This document shows, piece by piece, positions 45,503 to 57,181 of a stretch of 64,000 bases of DNA. Every line of letters begins with the position of its first letter. The stretch's first letter is position 1. A model generated the notes under the pieces. It was not told the DNA's origin, ran no database searches, and saw nothing but the letters and a program-made list of their open reading frames with translations. A program made the translations under genes and the position numbers. The DNA is from Artemisia argyi (Eukaryota > Streptophyta > Magnoliopsida > Asterales > Asteraceae), in NCBI GenBank assembly GCA_030686995.1, contig CM060680.1, positions 195,969,322 to 196,033,321 on the forward strand, written 5' to 3'.

Positions 45503-48384
45503 TGTTGATGCAAATAATGACTAAAAATGTTATTTCCATCGTTTGATACCTCTATGTTTGATGATAACAAAGTGTGAAAACATTTTACGTCAAAATTAAC
45601 GTAAACAAGTTTTTAATCGAAATATCAGATTTCAACGAAAATCACTCTAGGTATGAACAAACAAAGTGATTACTTGACAAACGATCTAAGAAGTGTATTT
45701 GTGTTTTAAACTCAAAAATTGTGAGGTGACAAAACATTCTTTTCAAAAATAAATTTTACATATTATTTTTGAAATATTAAAAAATGTTTTATTTGGGAAA
45801 ATCATTTCAAAAATCCCAACAGCCATATGCCCACCTAAATCAGTTCCAAACTCCCCCAAATAAACTTTCACCACTAAAAATAAAATTTGGAGCGTCTTTG
45901 TCTGGCACGGTACCACTAAATTTAGTGGTACCATGTGATATTTAGTGGTGTCATCCCCCCATAATGGTCAGATTTTCATTTCCTATAAATACCACTTCAC
46001 TTCCCAGTTTTTGGCCATCCTTTTTCACACAAAACTTTATGTATTACATCCTTCCTTTCTAGTTATACCTCTTAGATCATTAGTTAGTTTTATTTTGTTT
46101 AAAGAGTGATTCTTTCATCCAACCAAAGATCACCTTGTGACAAATTGCAACTTAGGGAGACTTTTAAAACCCGCATTACGTTAAAAATTTGGTTTTAATT
46201 AAATGTTTGGAATTTTATTCGTAACGAATTTGTGAAATTTAAACCGATGTTTTAAATTATGAAGTTTATGTGGAATTAAATATGAATTGTTGATTTATTA
46301 TGAAATTTATATCGTGAATTATTGTTGAGACGTCCTTGTTGCACTACGTCGACTCCGACACTAGGAAAACCTAACGAATTTAAAAAATTTTGGATAACGG
46401 TCGCATCTATACGTTAAATGAACGTTTTAATATTTAAATGTTTCGGGAAAGTGTATTTGGAAATTAATGGCGACGTGTACATATATTGTTGGGGACATTT
46501 AATATTTTGGAGAACGAGAAATCGTGTTACGGGAAAACCGATTAATAATAATATCTAAAAACTAAAGTTTTTGTGGCTTTTAATGGAAAAGTAAAACTAG
46601 AGGGACCTTAAGTGTAAAATTCGGGTAATATTACCCCTCACCCTAACCCTTCATCCCTCCCAATCTCTCTTCTCCCCTTGTCGTCACCCACCTGCAACAC
46701 CGATACCATCGCCACCGCCGGTCACCACCATACACCGCCTCCACCAAAACATTCCCCAAACCTTTCTCTTTCGTGTATTGTACCACACGTGCCCAAAAGA
46801 AAACCCCACCCACCGTTTTTCTTGTTTTTCCGCCGCGTACAACACCATCACGTCACCACACCACCACTCTTTCTTTGTTTCTACTTGATTTGAAGGTGAG
46901 AAACGCGTTTATACGCGTCGGGTTTGACAATCCGAGTCAAACCTGGTTTAAATCATTGATTTGGGTTTGGATTACAAGATTTAATAATGGTTTTGTTATA
47001 AAATAAAGATGGTATCCTTGGGTGTCGACTCACGACCGTTTTGGTGCTCGGATTTGATTTATTGGGTTCGATTGGATTGATGTTTGTGGCTCGGATGAGC
47101 TAGGCCGAGACCCTCGTGGTCTCGGAGTCTTGATTATTGGCTTGTTGGAGCTCAACATGACCTCAAGGGTCCGTTTGGTTGTGGTCTTAGCTCGTTGGAG
47201 CTCAACGTGACCTCAAGGGTCCGTTTGGTTATTGTTTTGGGCTCGGGTGAGCTTACCGTGACCCTATGGTCCGATTGGTTTGATTGATGTTTGGTTGGAG
47301 CCTAGCCGAGACCCTCAAGGTCTCGGGGTTGGTTTTCATGGCTCGCAAAGTGAACCAAGACCCAAGTGGGTCTTCGGGTTCGTGTTTGACTCGATGTCTT
47401 GACCCGTATTATTATTACTCTTGTGGTTCTTATTGTTGTTGTATTGTTATTGTTGTTGTTGTTGTGTTTATTTTTGGGCCGAGAAGTGTAGCAAGGCCGA
47501 GACCTTGTGGTCTCGGCAATGGACTTTGATATGTTGTGGAGTTGTTGTCGAAGGATATTCGGGGACCAATTGTGAGACAGTCATTTAGTTTGATGGAGAT
47601 AGGATTAGTCGGGTGCCATAGTCGGACCCAATTGTTGTAGTTTGTGTTATGGGATGAATGACGAAGTTGTGGTATTGACGATATTCCTTTGGACTCATGG
47701 TTGTGCGAGTTGGAGTCACGTTAACTTTCTAGTCAACGATTGACTTCGGCAAAACGCCTTAACATTTGGATTTGGACAATGAGCCGAGAGTGATGACTCG
47801 GACATGTGACTCATCTTTTATAACTCGATACAAATTATAATTAAACTAACTAATAAAGACTCGTAATAACTTATATCAACGATATAATCATTTATATAAA
47901 TATATAAATGTGTAAACGTATATATATTTACATAAGTGCGTATATTATAAATAAGTGATCACGGGTAATAAAAATAATGATGTAAACGATATATATTAGA
48001 CTATGAAAATAGTATAATAAATGTCGGAAACTTCATTATAATTAACTATTATAAAAAGAAATATAAATTATATAACGTGAAATATCTTGTGAAATGAAAT
48101 AAGCTTTTAGAAAATAAAACGAGAACTTACGAGTTATACGATATCGAGGGCACTTGAATCCAAGTGGGCCATTTTATTTATTTGTTGACTTTTGTGCTTG
48201 TCACGGATGTGTGATGCTAATAGATTCATTTCATATAACTACATAACTTATTTAATCGACGAATTAAATGGGACCTATTTAGTTATATAAAAAGGGTTTA
48301 TTAACGGGTATTGTATCCTACGACGCCCTTAGGTTGTGGTAGGAGTACGGGATAATAAGCTACTAAATATATTGTGAGGTTTAC

Positions 48385-51300
48385 TGATTCGTTGTGTTTT
48401 TATGCAAAACGTTATATCAAAAATACCAACAATCGTGAGGTCAATGTTGTCGTGAAGACAACAAGACGTGGAGAATTATAAGTAAACCTTTTAGGAAAAA
48501 GATTATCTCGTAAACTCGTGAAAGTGATATTTTTAAGACCGGGAAAGTGATTTCCCCGGGTCGTGTCCCAACGAGGTGTGAATGAAAAGTTTCGTGAAAA
48601 GATTGAGATTAATACCTTGTATGTTTAGTTGTGAAAGATTATTTGGATTTGTGGTACGTTAAATTAACGGAAATTAAGAATTAACGAACGAAAAATTAAA
48701 GAACACGTAACTAAAACATGAATACAAACAATGAATGTTAAATAAAACTAAAAAACTACCTAGAAGACTACGGGAAACATGATAGGGAATTTGGGCAATC
48801 ATAAAGCGTAAGCTAAACTAAAAACGCAAAAGTTATTTAAATTAAACGCGAGTGCGCGAAATAAAACATAGAATTAAAGTTACACTAGTCCTACAGGTAT
48901 GAAATTAATTTTCCTACGATCTTAAAGATAAAAGAAAATTTTTGACAAAAGAAAAATAATTTTTGACAATTTTTTGGATTTATTATGAATTAACTAATAT
49001 TTAAACTAAATTAAATTCTAAAAAATGCTAAAAGGCTAGGGAAAATTCTGAAAATTTTTTGTAAGTTAAATAGACCTAAAATAAACCTATGAAAAATATG
49101 AGGAGGGAGAAACAATGGGAAATAAGCTAAAATAAGCAATAATAAAGCAGATAAAGTAATTTAAGCTAAACATGCAATTACTATTATAAATAGTAGACAA
49201 GTGAAAGTATAACAAGTAAGCAGTAGTAGCCCAGATGGTCGTGTGGTGTTTGTTTGTTCTGTCAAGCCAAGGGGTGAGGAGTTCAAATCCTCACAACCTC
49301 ATTTTTTGCGATTATTATTTTTTAGGATTTTCTTTTTGCCAAACTTTGAAATAACTGAAAATATCCTTTTTTTTTTTTAAAAAAAAACAACTTTTTCCAC
49401 AAAACCAATAATGAGCCCAGATTAGCTGAACTAGAAAAACAGATATGAGATTTCTCCTAAACTAAGCCAATACCAAACATCCCAGCCACTTACTTAGAGC
49501 AACTAGAAAATTCTCTAAAAGCTAAAAATGAAAATTCATAAAAATATAAATCTACTATAAAAGCTAAATCTCGGACCAATAGGAAAGGAAATGAGCAAAT
49601 TAAAATTTAAAATCAAAATGAGGATTGAACAAGAAATCTGATAAGCATGGCATAAAGCAGCCTAACGAGTACTTTTCAAACTCAAGTATAAGCTAATAAA
49701 CAAGCTTCAAATTGTAAAAGCTTAGTAAATCTATGCATGTAAGCTACAAAACTACACTAAAAACCAAATTACAAAGATTTCCAAACACAATTGCATACTA
49801 AAATTATGATAATGAAACCTAAAGCTGAGAAAATAGGAAAATGCAGGCCTGCTGGTTTGGGGCGCTGATTTACAGGCCAAAAATAAGCTAAAAATAAGCT
49901 TAAAAATCATATCTAAAGCTACCACTAGAAATTCCATACTACTAACTGTTGATAAAACCAAAATCCAATTCTAAGTCCTAATTAATCGTAACTAAAATCT
50001 AAATCAGGGAGGGGCTAGTTAGGATCAAATAAAAAAAACGCAGGTGTAAAAACACTATTTGGAGCCCTAATTTAAGCCATAAAATAAGCTCTAAATACCT
50101 AAACAAGCTGAGATAAGTAAGAATTGACCTACAAGCTACTAGTAACACAGAAATCAGGGCATGAATTCTAGACTAGCTTATCTGAAATAAAGTTCAATTG
50201 GGACTGTTTGGGATAGGTGCCACTGTTGGAACGGGCTGACGTGCAAGCCTAATAAGCTGCATTAAGCTACTCGTAGGCAAAATAAGCTTCCACTAAACCT
50301 AATGCATCCTCATAGAGTTAATATAAACTAAGCTTAAACAACCTAATAAGCAATAAGGGGCAAAGAAATAAGGACATAAGCATTCCCCAAAACTGCTTCA
50401 GCAAGCAGGCTAGATAGGCTCAAATCGACTATCCAAATAAGTTTCCAACTAAAAAAATAATAAGCTTAAACACCTAAACTGAACCGTGACCACCAAGTTT
50501 CTTTAAACAAAGCAAGTTCAATCTAATTTGTGAACCAAAAAGTGACCAAAACATCAAAACACTTCTTAAGCCAAACACCCTTTCTAGGGTAACTGATGAG
50601 GTTTTCAAACTATAACTTGAAATATACTGATAGATTAGGCTAGAACTACGGTAAACATGCATAGATTAGCAGGAACAAAGACTTAAAAACAAGCAAACTT
50701 TAAGATGAGAACTTTAAAATGCTTAACAAGAATAAAATGAAAACTCAAACTTTGATTAAACTTTTAATGAAAGACAAGAATACAAGACAGAGTTGAAAAA
50801 CTTAAAAGACCAATAATTCTAAAATCTACTTTTAATTACTGCCTACTGCCAAACAATGGCATACAAGCAATCAATTTATACTAATCTAGATTTAGGGTTT
50901 CACTTGGCTTCCTTTGTCCTTATCCTGTTGTACTTTTGCTGTGAGTGAGAGAGGCCTTGGATGCCTCTTTTGTGCTTCCTTAAATCAATTACCACCATTA
51001 GATAGCCTTGGAGTAATAACAACCATTGGTAGGATCTTGGCGGGAAAACATTTGTGAGGGTTTTTGGATTGCCAACGTGGCAAATGGAGGTTAGGTATGG
51101 GTTTGTGAGAGTAGTGGGATGGGGGAACGTGTTTGGGGGTGCTTTTGAGGTGGTGGTGGTGTGTAGCAGTGGTGGTATTGGGAGATGGTGGAGTAACTAT
51201 TGGGTAAAGATAGTTTGTGGAAGAAAAGGGGGTACGTTTGTTTAAGGATTGACTGGGTCAATGGAGAGGTTTTATTATTAAGCGTAAAAAGGGTATGGGC

Positions 51301-51939
51301 AGGTTTATTAAAACGTGGGGTGTTTTTTTGGGCTGATAATTGTTTTGGGCCCAAGGAAAAAGGGATTGGGTATTAGATTAGTAATAGGTGGGTTTTTTTT
51401 TTTTTTTGTTTATAAATTACACAAACGGTCCAATTGGTTTTAGTAACTTAGGAAATCACAAGGACCATTTATGTAAAAATCTGAATAATGAGGGGGTGTT
51501 TCTGCCAATATTCCAAAATTGCTACAAGGGTTATACATGCTAAGTTCCACAAGTACCTTTGTTGAATAATTTTACAATTTGAAATCCCAGGGACTATTTC
51601 TGCCAATTGTGAAACTTCAGGGACCAAAATTGTACATTTTTGAAACTTTTTACCCAAGGAATACTTTTGATAACTTTTGACTTTTAAAGGACTTGGGTTG
51701 ACTTTTCTTTCAAAACAAATGCTCAGGGACCAATTTTGTCAAGCTTTAAAAGTTGAGGGACTGAAACTGCCAATTATGCAAACTTTGTTCGTTTTTCATC
51801 TGTTTTCAATCATTTTGCATCTGAAACATATAAAACACAATTTTAGGATATTTTCTGTATTTTGATGGATATTTGAGTGTTTTTAAATGTTTTGCAGTTC
51901 AAATTTGACCAAAAATGATGAATATTTACACACTCATCA
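48385..51939 (-). repeat. LTR of the Athila-like element (3' in element sense)
   Basis: 3555 bp, colinear with 57182-60713 with scattered substitutions and small indels (for example a missing AGAATTAAA-type block near 57655 relative to 48870). It contains a tRNA-like segment at 49221-49310 and is rich in AAGCT-containing sequence. Confidence 0.85.
49221..49310 (+). other. tRNA-like segment with A box, B box and T run, in the Athila LTR
   Basis: TAGCCCAGATGG (49227-49238) fits the Pol III A box TRGCNNAGYNGG well. GTTCAAATCC (49281-49290) fits the B box GGTTCGANTCC, in an arm GTGAGGA/TCCTCAC with a 7-nt loop. TTTTTT follows at about 49303, a Pol III terminator. No acceptor stem pairs, so it is not an intact tRNA; it may be a SINE-like or tRNA-derived insert. 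It is antisense to the Athila element. Confidence 0.5.
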
Positions 51940-52877
51940 ATTCCCCACACTAAACTATTGCTAGTCCCTAGCAATCTTTTATGAAAATTTAATGGATTTA
52001 AAGTCTCTTTACCAAAAGCCATTACTTCTGGAGTAGTCAAATGTTTCAGTTCAAGTAAGAACTATGGTACACTGATAACCATATGATTTTAAGCAAACCA
52101 TAAGCTGTCAACGATTTTGATTTGTCTTTACCAAAAGCTGTTTGCTTCTAGACTAGCCAACTCTTTGATGGAATACAATCATCATCTTGGTGGGTTGATT
52201 ACCAATTATGGTTTTCCACTGCCTTTACCACAAGCCATAACCTTGCGGGCTAGCCAACTCTTTACTTTTTAGGATATGGTGAGTTGAATACCATACAATT
52301 TTGGGCAAATTGTCAGCCATAAACGGATTTGATATATCTTTATCAAGAGTTGTTTGCTCCTGGATTAGCCAGTCCTTATGTGAGTTAGACATGGTGGACT
52401 GATAACCATAAATTTTTTTGAAACTTAAGTGATTTATTTTTTTATTTTTTTTAATTTTTGGCCAAAAACGGGGGTACTAAAAGGTAAAATGTGATCAAAT
52501 TCGCTAGAATTCTCCCCCACACTTAGAATTGAAAATTGTACTCAATATTCAAAGTTCCGGCTATTATACCGACTCTTTGAACGTAAAAAGGCAACATTAC
52601 AAGCTAAATGTGGAAATACCATTTTTCACTTTATTTATATATATACATACACATTATTTTTTTTACAGCATGGGCAACTCCCCCACACTTAGGGTGAAAA
52701 CCCCATATGCATGCTACTGTTTTTATTTACAGGGTCGCTAGCTTGACTCACCCTGAATTCATTGGTCCATGGGGGAGCAAGTGGAAAGAATAATCTCTAT
52801 CGGACTTTCATTCAAGATGTTCGTATAAACATTTAAAGCAAGTGAAAGTTCCACCCCGATGAGATGTCACCGGTATT
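51940..52877 (-). other. Non-coding 3' part of the Athila-like element with ~110-bp tandem repeats
   Basis: About four diverged copies of a unit containing CTTTACCAAAAGC...GACTAGCCAACTC lie at 51990-52420. Three purine tracts of the type CTAAGTGTGGGGG (minus sense) lie at about 51946, 52512 and 52685. The one touching the LTR is the likely primer; the others recall duplicated ends. Confidence 0.6.
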
Positions 52878-55800
52878 CTAATATTGAAAACTAGCAGAAA
52901 CGATACCGGGATCGAAGATGGTATCCTCACTCCCAAATGAGTGAAGGAGAAGAGAACTCACATAAAATGTGGGGAAGGGAAAGAAAGTCATGATTACAAT
53001 CATGATAAGCTCATCATCATAAAAAGGAGACTTCATAATTTTCATATTATGAATCTCATCATTCAAGCTCAATTTGTAAGACAAATCATCCAAGTGAGTT
53101 TTTTCAAAAAGTGTTATACCAGGTTTGAAGATTTTATCCTCGGAGAGGAATGAGATGGAATTATCAACCACGGTAAAATCCTCAAAAGGAGATGAGTCAT
53201 TCTCGGGAGACAAAGCATTGAGATCATTTTGCTCAAGCAACTCAATTCCCGGTGGAAGAGGATCAATGCGAGCAAGTTCACCGGCGAACTCCTCAAAGGT
53301 AAATGATTCATATTCGGGGAGAGAAAGGTGAGAATGAGAAGTGGTACTGCCACTAATCTTCTCTCCCATATGATCAAAACGGAATGTTTCAAATTCCGGA
53401 ATAGAATCATTGGAAAAAGTCTCAAGCTCATGAATTGTTTCGGGCTTTTCCAAGATGAAGTCACTATCCTCAACGGGGATAGGAGATGAAATAGGTTTAT
53501 CATTCAAAGCTTCGATTTCAAAAATGAGAAGATTGATGTTCAATAATTTTTCACGAAGAGCTTCATCTTGGATTTCTTCATCATTCTCTTCTTCTAAGCT
53601 GACAAGCTCAGAAGGTAATTCCTCCACATAATCGATTTCTCCATAAGATAAAGAATCATCATCACTATAATCACTATAAGAATCGGAGAAAGTCTCAACA
53701 CGATCATTTGGATTGTCAATAGGAGGTAAGTCTACCGTATCGAAAGTATATTTCTCAAAATCGGGTAAAGAATCGTTGAGCTCCAGCTCCAAAGGATCTG
53801 ACGGCTTAACAATCTCGGTTGAAATAGAATCATCATTAACACGAGAAGTATCGACCTCTTCAGGAACGGAGTTTGTGAAAAACTAGAAGGGGGTTGAATA
53901 GTTTACCGCTTTTTAATTTGATTATCTTTAAAACTTTACGTTTGTTTAAGGATATAAACACAACTTTATAAGTTCAATTCTTTGAAAAGCTTTACGTGTA
54001 AATAACAATCCTAACTTTACTTATTTAGTTCTTTGAAAAGCTTTACGTTTGATTAGCTATTCTAACTAAAGACAATATGTAATAAGCAAAGATAAAGAAA
54101 AAAACAATCAAACCACAACACGATTGTTTATCGTGGTTCGGCTACAAGGACTCTTTTTCCTTGCCCTACATCCACGCCCCGAGTTTCCAACTCGAGAGTT
54201 ATAAGCACTAATCAACAAGCTCCTTTCCCGGTGGAGAAACCTTTACAACGTCGCTTACACTTTTACCGACACTAAGCTAGATGTCGAGTTCTTTTACACG
54301 GGTACAACCACTCCCATCATCGCTTACACTTTTACCGACACTAAGTTAGATGTGGAGTTCTGTACCAAGGGTACAACCACTCCTGTTAGTTCTTTTACAA
54401 GGGTACAACAACTCCCAACTCACTACGTATTTTGAGGCCTAAAATACTAACTGATCACTTCTATACATATGATACAAATGAAGTATAAACTACTTAAGCT
54501 TATACATGACAAAGCTAACAAGACTTGCAACTTTAGAGTTGAAGCTTGTAACTTCTTTGATGATATTTTGAAGTCCCTAGCTACATAAGAGGATCACACA
54601 AGTCAAATGTTACTGAGTTAGTTGAGAGAGTATTTCAAAATATGTCCTAAAGTTATGACTCAAAACTACCAAATGGTTTGGTCTTTATAGCAAACCATTC
54701 TGCAGGTCTGGTGGATACGGCAGAACCCTCAGATGGGTTCCGCCCATGTACCCCCAGGGTTCCGTCAGGGCTGCAGTTGGTTTTGCAATAAATCTTCCAA
54801 ACCAAACAAGGTCACGTCACATGAATACTAGTCAAACATAAACTTGCACAAGAAAACTTATGGTTAGTCAAACACACTTTCTTTCCATAAATGTATAGTG
54901 ACAAACTTACCATAAATGTGATGTGATATTTCTATTTAAAGAAGTAAATGTGATGTGACAAGACACTTTCTAATTTAAGAAATAAAAACAATGTTTTGTT
55001 TAAAAGGAAATGTAAACCTTAGTTAAACAAGACTTAAACACTTAAAGTGATGATTTACTCATAGCTAAAGTTCATACTTTGTCATTAACAAAACTTAGCA
55101 AAGATCGTAAAATATAAATAACGTTTTTAGGCAATATTTGTATTAACAAAGTTACTTCCCTCAACCGGTGTGAGAGAAGGATGGGAAGAGTCGAAAATAT
55201 CTTTAGATATATCAAGACGATTACTTTCAATAATTTCACAATCACCGTTAGAAATCTCCCCGGACTCACTTGGGATTGGACCGAGGTTCTCTAAACTAGA
55301 CTTTTTGAATTCATCCGATTCCGTTTTCGTAATAGTGTTTAGATGCTCTTCCCCCATTTTTTGAGAGTCCTCGGGTTCTACGGGAGGAAAGACGGTTGCT
55401 ATTTGAGGGAAAACGTTTATCGCGACAAGTCTCTCCTCGTCATCATCGGAATCATTGTCATCGAGAAGAGCAGCCTGGCGAAATATAGCACGAGTTCTAG
55501 CTGCTCGCTCTTCAGCAAGTAATTCTTCCATGCTTTTGTCGTTACAAGCAGCTCGTTCTTCGGCTACCAATTCCGTAATAGTTTTCCCAGAATATTTATG
55601 AATGACGGGATATTGTGGGGGTGAGGAATCGTCAAAACTGGAAGTATCAAAACTAGAACAAGGATTAGGTTCATAGTAATTTTGACTCCTCGGTTGACAT
55701 TGATAATTGTAATGAGGACCCCCACAATTTTCAAAAATTGGTGTATTTTGGAATGATGTGTCATTGAAATACGGTGCTTGCTCATAAGAGTTTTGAGGAG

Positions 55801-56586
55801 GATGATTGAAATTGTTTTGAGGATAATTGGAAAAGTTCGAATTATAATCGGAGGTGAATGTAGGTTCAGCTATCGAAGTGTAACACATACAAAGTCCACG
55901 ACTAAATCCACATCCCTTGCAAAAACACCGTTCACAAGGTGAGTCATCTCTTAAAGGATGTCCACAATAGAAGCAATTATGTTGAGCGAACGAAGACGTT
56001 TGAGGAGGGTAGTTAGAAAAATTTTGCGAAGAATTGGGATTTAGTTCATAAACGAATGAATTCCTCGAACCACAAAACAAACAACTTCCGTCCCGAATAT
56101 CATGACCAAACCGTTTGCACGTACACCAACGACATGGTAAACCGAAAAGCGGCTCACCACAACCGACACAAGGAATAAAATCCGGAGGTGGGACAAGTGG
56201 TGTGCTCTGAGAGCTAGGAATTTCCACCACTTCCATTATGGTCTCTGGTTTTTGTTCTTGATAAATGTGAAGATTAGGCAAGTCGTTCTTTTTAGTCACT
56301 GCTCTAAGTTTTGTACGTTTGCTTGACAAACTTTTAACCGTAAATCGTGAAAGATCAGGATCAATTCTTGATGGTTTGTCATTAATAGCACGTATCTCGG
56401 GCAGTGAAGGGTAGTTGGAAGAATGTGCTGAATCATTGAGAAACTTTTGATTTAAGAACAAATTGCACACAGTACAAAATCTGTTGCTACAATTATTTCC
56501 ACACTTCTCACAATACACCGGAAACAACGATATCCGTTCTCAATCGGGCTTTTACAATGAAAACATGTGTAGCCGAGAGACGCCAT
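52878..56586 (-). pseudogene. Long ORF of the Athila-like element, Cys-rich then acidic, split by a solo LTR
   Basis: The upstream half (56527-55154) and downstream half (53873-52878) are in the same frame, about 790 codons in total once the solo LTR is subtracted. The first half has many CX2C pairs (YCEKCGNNCSNRFCTVC; FYCGHPLRDDSPCERCFCKGC; a lone knuckle-like CGGPHYNYQC) and Asn/Tyr/Pro-rich linkers. A helical stretch with repeated EERAA follows. The second half is strongly acidic with motifs such as SPIPVEDSD and ELARIDPLPPGIE. ORFs like this are common in Asteraceae gypsy elements as I recall; it may replace gag. An ATG at 56586 opens a +1-shifted start (MASLGYTCFHC), so a frameshift near 56525 probably removed the true N-terminus. 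Function is unknown. Confidence 0.75.
53874..55148 (-). mobile_element. Copia solo LTR inside the Athila ORF, 1275 bp
   Basis: In minus sense it begins TGTTAATACAAATATTGCC and ends CTTCTAGTTTTTCACA, closely recalling the ends of the Sirevirus-like LTRs (TGTTGATACAAATAATGAC... TTCTAGTTTCCCACA). The target duplication is GAGTT/AAGTT (53869-53873, 55149-55153), four of five matching. It has the same family layout but a different regulatory motif in place of the TAAATTTA palindrome, so it is a relative, not a copy. It is the innermost layer of the nest. Confidence 0.78.
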
Positions 56587-57160
56587 AAGAATTATTCATG
56601 ATAGAGGTATAAGAAGGCGAGAATTAGACGTATACGAGACGAAGATTATTTTTGGGTTTTAAAAAAAACACAACAATTAAAACAAGACCAACTCATAAAG
56701 ACAGGGGAACTTAAACCAATAATCACAAAGCAAGTTTAACCTTTATGGACAAACGTATAAGGAGCGGGAGAAAAGAATGGATTTCTCACTAGGGCGATGT
56801 TCGTTGGATCGCCCTATACCGTTTCGACTCCTCTTAACGTAAGCTTATCGATTAAAAGTTTTCCAAAACGCAAGTAATACAAAGGTAAGTTTTGATATTT
56901 TGTATAGGAACTTATTATGGTCACACCCCCAGTTGGTAGGTGTTCTGCCTTGGTTTGCGGTGGTAAGATTATATGTTGTGATTATTAAACAAAGAAACGG
57001 GAAAATCTTTTTGTGTTTTTTCTTATCTTTTATAATACATATATAGAAACAAAAGAAAAAATATTTTTGGTGTTTTATAAGTTTTATGAAAGAGTTAACT
57101 TCTTGCGAAGGTTCTACAAGACTAATCGTCTAAATCTTAACGAGACTTTCGACACACAGC

Positions 57161-57181
57161 CTTCCCGGCAGCGGCGCCATT
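57161..57181 (-). promoter_or_regulatory. Primer binding site of the Athila-like element (tRNA-Asp type)
   Basis: On the minus strand the sequence reads TGGCGCCGCTGCCGGGAAGG next to the LTR (one T spacer). The Athila/Tat site is TGGCGCCGTTGCCGGGG, complementary to the 3' end of tRNA-Asp. Confidence 0.8.

Noticed and set aside
46678..47006. Two overlapping Pro/His/Thr-rich ORFs
   Set aside because: They lie in a gypsy solo LTR and reflect CCACC-rich sequence; there is no start context or conserved motif.
49221..49310. Functional tRNA gene
   Set aside because: No acceptor stem pairs and no clear anticodon arm; only the Pol III boxes and one arm are convincing.
52941..53503. ORFs on both strands within the acidic half of the Athila ORF
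   Set aside because: They are shadows of the longer minus-strand frame 52878-53873, which has consistent motifs.
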